This document shows, in pieces, positions 25,441-32,621 of a stretch of 64,000 nt of DNA (positions are counted from its first letter, which is position 1; the number at the start of each line of letters is the position of its first letter). Below the pieces are notes generated by a model that searched no databases, was not told where the DNA came from, and saw only the letters and a list, made by a program, of their open reading frames with translations. The stretch covers positions 1 through 64,000 of the forward strand of contig CAZJHS010000004.1 of assembly GCA_964545895.1 (NCBI GenBank). The letters run 5' to 3'. A program made the position numbers and the translations under genes. Source of the stretch: UBA6183 sp964545895. Lineage in GTDB: Bacteria > Bacteroidota > Bacteroidia > UKL13-3.

Positions 25441-25846
25441 GCGGTTTCCGCTTAGCCTATCAAACCTATTTATATTGCTGCTTGCTGTAAATGTTCCACC
25501 TGTAGCTGAAATTTTTTGGCTAAGGCTCGCACCTAAATTGCTGTATGCTTGTTCTACAGTTGTAAACTTAATGGTACCATCAGGTTGGGTAACGCTGGTT
25601 ATACTGTTGTTGTAACCAGGCAGGTTTGCATTTAAGTTAACCTGAGGAAACAATTGTGCGCGTTGTAACTTAAATGTTTGGGTTGAGATTTCGTACGTAT
25701 TTTTATTAAGAGTTGCTTGTATGCTTTGTTCTTGTGCAAGTTTTATGGCTTGTGATAAGTTTAAAGTTGTTTGGGCTGATGAATAATAAGGAACACAGAA
25801 TGCCAACAATAGCATTAATCTAATGATAACAATGTGCATATTTAGA

Positions 25847-28800
25847 TTACCTTGCTTTTGCATATTTTGCTTTGGCTAATGCAGAGGTGTAATATTTCTG
25901 AAGCAATTGATAAATCATAAACTCTTCAAATCGTTGGTTCGAGTTGAAAAAACGGTTGACAAACATGTGTACATAGCTTGGTATTAATTCATCAATGTGT
26001 TTACCATTTTTTGCTTGTTGAATATTTTTTACTAGAGGTTGTAATTGTTGCTTTTGCTTTTTGTAAATAGTTAGCACGTCTTTAAAAAATGGGGCAACCT
26101 TTAACTTTTCGGGTATATTTCCGTTGTTCAATTGTTCAATATTTGCTGAATTGTTTCTGAAGTTATCTTTTATTCTATCCCTCAGCATTTGTGATTGTTG
26201 AAGCCCGAACTCCCTTGCAAATGCATAAGCACTTTGCTCTATCAAGATTAAACGTTTTTCGCTGTTATAATCAAAAGCATCAAACAAATTTATTACACCA
26301 AGCAAACCTACCAAAAATCGGTGTGTGTGTAACTGGTCTGTTTTAATTAATTTCAGGAGTTCTAAAGTTATTTGTGAATTGATATGAAAAACTGATTCTG
26401 ATCCATCCATTGTTTTATGTCCGTATCGTTCCAATTCTCGTTGGTAAGTATCTGTCTGTATTTTCCAGATTATTCCTTGTTTAACAAGTAATGCTAGCTC
26501 CTTTTTAACAACTGTGTTTAAAGTGGTAAAATCCGTTTTGTGGGTCAATTGAAATCGTAAACGAATGTGATTTTTCGGGTCAGTATAGCGTATGAAAAAC
26601 CACTTATTTATAACGCCTTCTTTTTGCAGTTTATGAGTTATTTTATCAATCTGTTGAATGAGCACTTTGTCTGCCGTTTTAGTTCCAGTATAAAGTTTAA
26701 AATACACCCATTCGCTGTAAGGTTCAAAGGTTCGTTGTACTTTAGCTTGTGTAGTTTTCTTTTGGTTGCTAACATTTTTTATTACTTCTATCTTATCAGC
26801 TTGTTTTACAAATGGTATAATAATTTCATTTGTATAACCATTGCCGTTTTCATCTTTAACCAATAAGTTGTTTTCAGTAAACAAGCACTCCGTAAGTTTA
26901 ACAGTAGTATATTTTTTTGCAACATCCAATAAAATGTCTCTGCATAGTTGATTTGTTAAATCTAACAACAATTCATTATCGCCCTCACTTAAAAATACTT
27001 TTTCAGGTAAGTTATATTCTTTAATCAAGTTAGCAAACATCGGGTTGAGTTGTTCCGGCTTGGCTTTTTGTATGGCCTTTAGCTCTGCCGATTGCACATT
27101 CCAATAGGCAGGTGACAGTATGATATTTTTATAGGTAATACGTGGCAAAAATTTTTCACCACCTAAAAAGCTCCAACTCCAGCCTAAATATGTTTTAATA
27201 CCTTGATGCTGCAAATCACATAAAAAATGATAAATGGGTAAACCCATCGCTGAATAATTATGTGCATTGGCCATACGTGGCAATACTTCTTTATTTAATC
27301 GCTTTGAACGCAAAATAACCTTATCATTTTTAACGCTTACCATCAAGTCATTCACTTGTATTTGTTGCTCATGTGGCAAGGTGCTAATAGCTAAGTATGG
27401 TATTTCGTATTCACGGTAATGTGGGCGTGTCAAAATATTGCCCAAACGCCCTTCCGAAATATGAACAATTTCGGCAAATACTTTATCGGGTTGTAAGGCT
27501 TCTTCTTTCTTTGCTATGTCAACACACAAATCGGCTATGCTTTTATCTAAATGACCAAATCTACCGGGTAATATAGTTGCATTATTACTCATTCCGCCCC
27601 AAACTATTTTTGTAACTTCACCCTCTTGCAACAGCTCACCCATAAAGGCCATTGTATCTGGCAAACGTTGTTGGCTACTTTTAAATGGTTTTATATTATC
27701 ATCAGTTAGTTCTATTTCAGTTAGGTTATCTTTTTGTGCTCGCACATACAAATCAAACCTAAATTTTGCATGGGCATCCCATAGCATGTTATTTTTATTG
27801 CTGCTGCGGTATTCGGTTTCGCTTATTGCATTTTTATAATTAATGCCAATATCGGTATCTAATAATTCTAGTAATGGGATTTCTGCTTCTTCGTACCGTT
27901 CATAAAAGGCGCGTTTAAATTTGGTAAGTGTATTTTGGCTTTCATCAAATGCACTTAATCTATCCAATACTTCGGCCGCTTCTAATATTTGATTAGGAAT
28001 TTCTTGATTAATATTCGATTGAATACGTTCTTTAAGTGTATCAACTTGAATAAACTTACTTTCGTTAATGGCAGTTGTAAAGTATGATGCTAATATCTCT
28101 TTTATGCTTGCCGTCTTTTTTATTATTGACTCGTTTGAAGCTAAAATTGCATTAACCTCGGTTGGCAAATTTTCATATAGCTTAAACTGACTGAGCTTGT
28201 TAAACAATACGGTTTGGTATTCTTCGCCACTCACGTTTGGGTAAAGTTCATTAATAAGTATCTGGCTTGTAATTAGTTCGCTTAGGTATTGTGTTGCTTC
28301 TGCTTTATCAAAACCAAATTCAGCAATGATATTTATACATTGTCTGTAGCTCAGTCCTTTTGCGCTTTTTTTAATCAGTTTACTAAGCACCACATTATCA
28401 TCAATGTTTACCAAATGAAAAACAGTACGAGAATTAAGCGTTCTAAACTCATGATACCGCCACTTTTGGCCTACCAAATACAAGCTGGTATTAGGGTAAT
28501 AAATTAATTCTTCAATCAGTGTTTCATCCTTGCACAAATCATGATATACATTTGCCAAATAATCCATATCCAAACGCAAGCTGGGTTTTGGAGTGCAGGA
28601 TATGTTCATAACCGTTTCTTCGCTTGTTATTGGTAGAGTATGAAGCCCTGCAAATAAACCGTAAGGGGTGCAGCGGGTGCAGGCACGGGTATAGTATTTC
28701 AAGAGACTTTTTTGCAGCTTATCATCTGGCTTATCTGTTGGTTTAAGCTTGTGCAATTGGGCATGCAATACAGGCGATGCAATAAAAAGCGTATTGTTTA

Positions 28801-28906
28801 ATGTGGGCTTTTCAAAGGACTCTTGAGTAGCGGGTTTGTTTAATACATTTATTGGTAAAAGTGGAGTTCTGATGATTGCTCCGTTACTTTCATACTGCTG
28901 TTTCAT
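25847..28906 (-). CDS. lanB: Class I lanthipeptide dehydratase (LanB)
   Basis: 1,019 aa, the full length for a fused LanB. The N-terminal lantibiotic dehydratase domain, which glutamylates Ser/Thr of the precursor using Glu-tRNA, covers about residues 1-650; family-like segments are YTRACTRCTPYGLFAG near residue 75 and RLDMDYLANVYHDL. The C-terminal SpaB_C/thiopeptide-type elimination domain starts near residue 730 (EWVYFKLYTGTKTADK, then FFIRYTDPKNHIRLRFQL) and runs to the end. It converts Ser/Thr of LanA to dehydroalanine/dehydrobutyrine. It lies third after lanA, 9 bp from lanC, and is followed by the broken tolC. Confidence 0.95.
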   Translation of the reverse strand: MKQQYESNGAIIRTPLLPINVLNKPATQESFEKPTLNNTLFIASPVLHAQLHKLKPTDKPDDKLQKSLLKYYTRACTRCTPYGLFAGLHTLPITSEETVMNISCTPKPSLRLDMDYLANVYHDLCKDETLIEELIYYPNTSLYLVGQKWRYHEFRTLNSRTVFHLVNIDDNVVLSKLIKKSAKGLSYRQCINIIAEFGFDKAEATQYLSELITSQILINELYPNVSGEEYQTVLFNKLSQFKLYENLPTEVNAILASNESIIKKTASIKEILASYFTTAINESKFIQVDTLKERIQSNINQEIPNQILEAAEVLDRLSAFDESQNTLTKFKRAFYERYEEAEIPLLELLDTDIGINYKNAISETEYRSSNKNNMLWDAHAKFRFDLYVRAQKDNLTEIELTDDNIKPFKSSQQRLPDTMAFMGELLQEGEVTKIVWGGMSNNATILPGRFGHLDKSIADLCVDIAKKEEALQPDKVFAEIVHISEGRLGNILTRPHYREYEIPYLAISTLPHEQQIQVNDLMVSVKNDKVILRSKRLNKEVLPRMANAHNYSAMGLPIYHFLCDLQHQGIKTYLGWSWSFLGGEKFLPRITYKNIILSPAYWNVQSAELKAIQKAKPEQLNPMFANLIKEYNLPEKVFLSEGDNELLLDLTNQLCRDILLDVAKKYTTVKLTECLFTENNLLVKDENGNGYTNEIIIPFVKQADKIEVIKNVSNQKKTTQAKVQRTFEPYSEWVYFKLYTGTKTADKVLIQQIDKITHKLQKEGVINKWFFIRYTDPKNHIRLRFQLTHKTDFTTLNTVVKKELALLVKQGIIWKIQTDTYQRELERYGHKTMDGSESVFHINSQITLELLKLIKTDQLHTHRFLVGLLGVINLFDAFDYNSEKRLILIEQSAYAFAREFGLQQSQMLRDRIKDNFRNNSANIEQLNNGNIPEKLKVAPFFKDVLTIYKKQKQQLQPLVKNIQQAKNGKHIDELIPSYVHMFVNRFFNSNQRFEEFMIYQLLQKYYTSALAKAKYAKAR

Positions 28907-28915
28907 TAGGTTAGG

Positions 28916-30109
28916 TTAGCTTAATAATAGGCAACGATCCCAAGAGGATTCAATTTTATTTGTGATAGTTGCCAAGCTAAAATACACTCCAATCACTCCT
29001 TCAAGGATACTTACATTGTTTTTCCATTCTTTTGTGTGTCTATCAAAGTCCTTGAATCCAGCGATACCATCGTCAAATTTTGAAAACTGTAACGTTATAT
29101 TTAACCAATATAACATTGAATCTTCAAATGTATTATGATTACTCCGATTAAACAGTTTATAGTAAAGATATGCTAATCCAATACTCCCATGACAGAAAGT
29201 AGGAGAATCAATCAATGTACTTCTAAAGCTCTTACGGTCACAAGTTTTCAAAGCAATATCAAAGACTTTTGAACGCATATTAACATCATTTATCAAATCA
29301 GCCGTTTCCCAAAGGGTATTTGCTATTGAAAGGTCTCCATAACACCATGCAAGCCTTGACTGTACTATTTCTCCACCTTCCATTATATAACTAGGAAAAA
29401 CACAATATTGTTTTTCTTTTGAGTTAGCATTAGCTAATATGTAAGTTGCGGTTAAAGTCAACATCTCTTTTGCTTTTTCCTTTTGAACATTTGACAAGTA
29501 ACAATATCTCAGAAACACCAAAATACTTGTAATACCATGTGCAAGACTGAAGTTTATCCATTGAGGATATAGTTTAGAAAACCAATAACACTCTTGATTA
29601 GAATGCTTTGTTTCAAAAAGATATTGTACCAATTGTTTTGAAAGTCCTTTTTTAAATAGTGGTCTATTATCAATGTCATTCAAACAAATTCCAATATTAC
29701 CATACATGTAGTCCCAGTCGTTTATAATTAGGTTGTGTTTGAATTGAGATACTAAAATACGTTTAATAGCAGAAATAACGGTCACATCTATTGTGTAATA
29801 CCTATGAAAAGAGTATCGGTAGTAAAACCAGAGGTAGCCACTAATTCCTTCCATAAAACTTGTATAAATATTGTCTTGTTCTAATAGTTTTCGTATACCT
29901 AAGTCAAATACATTGATTGCCTTGGACAAAAAATTAGGATTATTTGTTTCCGTGTATTTTAGATAATAGTATAACGCTAAACCACCAGTACCACTGAAAA
30001 ATGCGTAATTATCTGACTTTTCATATTGAAATGAAGACAAAGCCTCCTCTATTTCAGATAATTTTTCTTCAATGCGAAAAAATAAATTTTCACGATCTAA
30101 CTTATTCAT
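28916..30109 (-). CDS. lanC: Lanthipeptide cyclase (LanC)
   Basis: 397 aa, the usual LanC size. The alpha/alpha toroid family signatures are in order: SLAHGITSILVF (about residue 186), WCYGDLSIAN (about 253) and CHGSIGLAYLYY (about 305). The two Cys and the His of the CHG motif are the expected zinc ligands. The enzyme adds Cys thiols to dehydrated Ser/Thr to form (methyl)lanthionine rings. It starts inside the end of the erythromycin-esterase-like gene (8-bp overlap), so the two are co-translated. Together with LanB, this identifies a class I lanthipeptide system. Confidence 0.95.
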   Translation of the reverse strand: MNKLDRENLFFRIEEKLSEIEEALSSFQYEKSDNYAFFSGTGGLALYYYLKYTETNNPNFLSKAINVFDLGIRKLLEQDNIYTSFMEGISGYLWFYYRYSFHRYYTIDVTVISAIKRILVSQFKHNLIINDWDYMYGNIGICLNDIDNRPLFKKGLSKQLVQYLFETKHSNQECYWFSKLYPQWINFSLAHGITSILVFLRYCYLSNVQKEKAKEMLTLTATYILANANSKEKQYCVFPSYIMEGGEIVQSRLAWCYGDLSIANTLWETADLINDVNMRSKVFDIALKTCDRKSFRSTLIDSPTFCHGSIGLAYLYYKLFNRSNHNTFEDSMLYWLNITLQFSKFDDGIAGFKDFDRHTKEWKNNVSILEGVIGVYFSLATITNKIESSWDRCLLLS

Positions 30110-31328
30110 TTTTTGTTGATGTACTTACTTTTTGGATTCTGATATTTATAATTCCATCAAATGCTGTTGACCATTTACCGCGATGCATGTTAGTCCCAAA
30201 AATCAAAGAACGATAAACCTGAGTTTCTAACGTTTTATCTTTTCTAAAATCAAAAAAGGCTATTTCACAATTTGGGATAAGTAAATGTGATTCTAAAACA
30301 TTTTCATCAATTTTAAATTTAGCAACCTCCTCAATATTGTAAACTACCGTATCTGTGCAATATCCCATCATACCGCTTGTACTGGTTATTGCAAGCGAAT
30401 AGGCCGACTTGCCCATCTTATTGGAAATATATGAGCCGACTGGTCGAATTAAACTGTAATAAGTACTGTCTTCGTTATGATATAAGTTGCCCATATTTTT
30501 TGCATTGTGAAAATTAGCAGCTGAAATAATAATTTTTTCATTTGGAAACCGAGCCATTATCCATTCTATATTTGAAGCCATTACACTATCACGCCAATTA
30601 ATGCTTTTATATGAATAGCTCATTTCTTCAATGTTATGAATTGCTATATGTAAAGCAGCTCTTACATTTAACAGTAATTGTTTTATGTATGAAGCATTTG
30701 GGTGATTAAACACCTGCAGATTTTTCATGTAATGAATTGTAGCTGAATCAAGTTTATTCAAGTCTTCAAGCGTTAACGTAAACTCTTTTATACTTGTTGA
30801 TTGTTCATAATAAGAAATGATGTCTTTTAAATACATTTTTGCCAGTTGATTAGAAGTTTGTTTTAAAACCACATTCATTTCGTCTAAAAACAGATTAATT
30901 CTCACGGGTTGACAGTCTATGCCATAGTATTTGAATGATGGATTATCGGATAAAAAACGCTTAAATCCATTATATTGTGCAGATGACGAAAACTTTGTAT
31001 CAGCTGTTTTTTTGAAAATTTGCAATGCCATTGCGTTGTCAAAATTCATCCTAACACTTTCCGTAAATCCTGATGCTTCACTTAACAAAAATGTATATCC
31101 ATGCTTTTTATAAAGATATTCGATAAGCCGGGACTTCAACTCAAATGTAGCTCCATCACCGTGTCCCGCCTCGCCTAATAAAACAATACGTGAACTATTA
31201 AAAATACTATCTAAATCGGCAATATTGTTAAAGTCATCAATACACACAGGCTTGTTTTGAAGCTCTACAACCTGGGCATTTAAGGTAATAGAGTAGAGCA
31301 GAAATAACATACAAAAAAAATTATTCAT
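30102..31328 (-). CDS. Erythromycin-esterase-like exported protein in the lanthipeptide operon
   Basis: 408 aa with a signal peptide (about residues 1-19). The fold is that of the erythromycin esterase/EreA family: LLGEAGHGDG (Glu53, His56), FLLSEASGF (Glu84) and ISAANFHNAK (His near 272) correspond to the Glu/His catalytic set. It lies between lanA and lanC and overlaps lanC, so it is part of the operon. It is predicted to be periplasmic, hence could act on the exported peptide or on an esterified or lactone-containing compound, or give self-protection. Macrolide hydrolysis itself is not implied. The end (DFRKDKTLETQVYRSLIFGT) is typical of the Bacteroidota members of this family. Confidence 0.82.
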   Translation of the reverse strand: MNNFFCMLFLLYSITLNAQVVELQNKPVCIDDFNNIADLDSIFNSSRIVLLGEAGHGDGATFELKSRLIEYLYKKHGYTFLLSEASGFTESVRMNFDNAMALQIFKKTADTKFSSSAQYNGFKRFLSDNPSFKYYGIDCQPVRINLFLDEMNVVLKQTSNQLAKMYLKDIISYYEQSTSIKEFTLTLEDLNKLDSATIHYMKNLQVFNHPNASYIKQLLLNVRAALHIAIHNIEEMSYSYKSINWRDSVMASNIEWIMARFPNEKIIISAANFHNAKNMGNLYHNEDSTYYSLIRPVGSYISNKMGKSAYSLAITSTSGMMGYCTDTVVYNIEEVAKFKIDENVLESHLLIPNCEIAFFDFRKDKTLETQVYRSLIFGTNMHRGKWSTAFDGIINIRIQKVSTSTKNE

Positions 31329-31345
31329 TTTTTAGAGTTTATTTA

Positions 31346-31379
31346 AAAGGTATTTTCGACAAATGTCGAAAATACCTTT
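31346..31379. promoter_or_regulatory. Strong hairpin between lanA and the maturation genes
   Basis: A perfect 16-bp inverted repeat: AAAGGTATTTTCGACA (31346-31361) and TGTCGAAAATACCTTT (31364-31379), 12 bp past the lanA stop. Read on the minus strand, the stem is followed by only a short T-run. It is therefore a candidate partial terminator or stabiliser keeping precursor mRNA above enzyme mRNA, as in many lanthipeptide operons. Confidence 0.8.
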
Positions 31380-31391
31380 GTTTTTTTGATA

Positions 31392-31700
31392 CTATCCCAC
31401 AACTGGAGGAGCAGGCCAAAATCCTAATTCATCATCGGTATAAAATCTTTCCTCAATTAAATCGTAGAAACTATTATCGTCAGTTTCGTAGACAATATTG
31501 TCAAAATTTTGACCAGGTGATACTTTCGTGGGACATTTAACATCTTTGGAAACACAAGCAATATTTGTATTTCCACAAAGGTTGTCTGAAGTGTTAGTGC
31601 CAACTATTTGAACACCACCATTAATCATACTCATGCTTTTTTCCGACAGTCGTTCAATAGATTGCTTGTTTAATTCAAGTTTAATTTTTTTGATTTTCAT
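31392..31700 (-). CDS. lanA: Class I lanthipeptide precursor (LanA)
   Basis: 102-aa precursor. The leader MKIKKIKLELNKQSIERLSE...INGG has the Lys-rich LNK...I..L pattern common in Bacteroidota lanthipeptide precursors and ends in GG at 28-29, the C39 peptidase site. The core has exactly three Cys, at 42, 49 and 56, spaced seven residues apart, among Thr/Ser at 35, 37, 38, 45, 51, 58 and 61. This suits three thioether rings. From residue 62 on, a 41-residue tail without Cys holds about ten Asp/Glu and ends WPAPPVVG. It is the first gene after the promoter repeat. Ring pattern and final cleavage cannot be read. Confidence 0.9.
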   Translation of the reverse strand: MKIKKIKLELNKQSIERLSEKSMSMINGGVQIVGTNTSDNLCGNTNIACVSKDVKCPTKVSPGQNFDNIVYETDDNSFYDLIEERFYTDDELGFWPAPPVVG

Positions 31701-31845
31701 TTTCTTCGCGGTTTATATATCAAAACCTGCTAAAAACTTTAGGTTAAAAATAAATAATTAAAGAATATTTACCAATAACCCATGTGCGCAATAGGGTGGG
31801 TGGTAAAATTAATTACTCAATTTTCGTAGCAAAAAATGTAATGCA

Positions 31846-31865
31846 CAATAGAAGAAGTTCTATTG
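31846..31865. promoter_or_regulatory. Operator palindrome 1, copy 2
   Basis: CAATAGAA-GAAG-TTCTATTG, perfect 8-bp arms. Only the spacer differs (GAAG against GAAA) from the copy at 25393-25412. Confidence 0.75.
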
Positions 31866-31875
31866 ATAAAAGAAA

Positions 31876-31893
31876 AATAGAAAAAGTTCTATT
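31876..31893. promoter_or_regulatory. Operator palindrome 2, copy 2
   Basis: AATAGAA-AAAG-TTCTATT, perfect 7-bp arms and identical to the copy at 25423-25440, including the spacer. Confidence 0.75.
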
Positions 31894-31934
31894 GCGGTTG
31901 TGCCTGTAAATATTTATCTATGTATTGCTTAAAT

Positions 31935-32618
31935 ATGAAAACAATAACCATTGTAGATGATAGCCATTTAGACTCAAATTTAATTAAAGCCTGGCTAGAA
32001 ACAGATAAAACTTACCAAGTACACACAATATACTACAGTGGCATTGATGCCATTGCAAATGTGGAAGATATTAATACAGATTTTTGTTTAATAGATGCAC
32101 ACATGCCACTGCTAAACGGGGTTAACACCACCACCATTTTGCTAAAACATAATTACAAAGGTAAACTTTTACTAATGAGTCATGCGTTTAGTTTAAAATG
32201 CATGGCAGAAGCTAAAAATGCAGGTGCGCATGGGTATTGCCATAAAGATAAAGAATCATTAATACATGCGTTAGTGAATGCAGAAAATAATATAGTAAGT
32301 TTTGATGAAAATTCTTTTGAAACTTGGAAGCAAAAATCGTCAACAAATAATTTGCATCACAAGGATAAAGACCCAAGAATTGATTTGCTAAATGCCCATC
32401 ACCATAAAATTTTATCATACAGTTGTAAAGGGTTAAGCACCGAAGAAATTGGGGAGTTAATGAACTTGAAAAAACACACGGTTGAACAATACCGCGCTGC
32501 CATGTTACAATTACTCGAATTTAAAAGCCTAGCTCAGGCAACGGCTTGGGCAGTTGCTAATCACTTGGTAAAACCAGGGGATGTTTATACTCATCAACAA
32601 AACCCCAATTTAGACTAA
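31935..32618 (+). CDS. LuxR/NarL-type response regulator of the RiPP island
   Basis: 227 aa from the ATG at 31935 (MKTITIVDD); an in-frame ATG at 31920 would add five residues that do not fit the receiver fold. The receiver domain is complete: Asp8/Asp9, phospho-acceptor Asp54 (CLIDAHMP), Ser82 and Lys104. A LuxR-type helix-turn-helix follows (KILSYSCKGLSTEEIGELMNLKKHTVEQYRAAM). No histidine kinase is in the window, so its partner is elsewhere. It stands between the two divergent operons and next to paired palindromes present before both precursor genes. It is the natural candidate for the cluster regulator. It is 3 bp from the exporter gene, so it belongs to the export operon. Confidence 0.9.
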   Translation: MKTITIVDDSHLDSNLIKAWLETDKTYQVHTIYYSGIDAIANVEDINTDFCLIDAHMPLLNGVNTTTILLKHNYKGKLLLMSHAFSLKCMAEAKNAGAHGYCHKDKESLIHALVNAENNIVSFDENSFETWKQKSSTNNLHHKDKDPRIDLLNAHHHKILSYSCKGLSTEEIGELMNLKKHTVEQYRAAMLQLLEFKSLAQATAWAVANHLVKPGDVYTHQQNPNLD

Positions 32619-32621
32619 AAC

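Larger units (their letters stand above)
25256..25446 (-). promoter_or_regulatory. Promoter repeat, copy 1 (upstream of gwsA)
   Basis: About 190 bp immediately upstream of gwsA. It matches the element upstream of lanA (31708-31899) with roughly a dozen differences and one single-base indel by eye. It contains two palindromes and a conserved block, CCCATGTGCGCAATAGGG, whose core TGCGCA is itself palindromic. Both ends carry GCGGTT (25256-25261 and 25441-25446). In this copy the far end runs directly into the coding sequence of the broken TolC copy. I infer it drives the grasp-with-spasm operon; I cannot assign -33/-7 boxes with confidence. Confidence 0.85.
25360..25839 (-). pseudogene. Truncated TolC-family gene (5' part only)
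   Basis: It starts with a signal peptide (MHIVIIRLMLLLAFCVPYYSSAQ; ATG at 25839, 8 bp past the lanB stop). It runs about 130 residues in close register with the intact TolC at 20.3-21.7 kb, up to NRFDRLSGNR. At GCGGTT (25441-25446) homology stops and the frame continues about 26 residues through the promoter repeat before a stop. The DNA of the shared part is clearly diverged, about four-fifths identical by eye. It is a lanB-operon tolC cut off by recombination. A TolC without its second half cannot form a channel, so it is probably non-functional. Confidence 0.92.
31708..31899. promoter_or_regulatory. Promoter repeat, copy 2 (lanA / response-regulator divergent region)
   Basis: About 192 bp nearly identical to 25256-25446. 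GCGGTT stands at both ends (31708-31713 and 31894-31899). It separates lanA (minus) from the response regulator (plus), so in this copy it likely serves two divergent promoters. The palindromes lie 146-193 bp from the lanA ATG and 42-89 bp from the regulator ATG. The regulator side continues as TAAATATTTATC before the start codon. No promoter boxes are certain. Confidence 0.85.

Noticed and set aside
30102..31328. Macrolide resistance gene
   Set aside because: Fold-level resemblance to erythromycin esterases only; operon context points to the peptide pathway.
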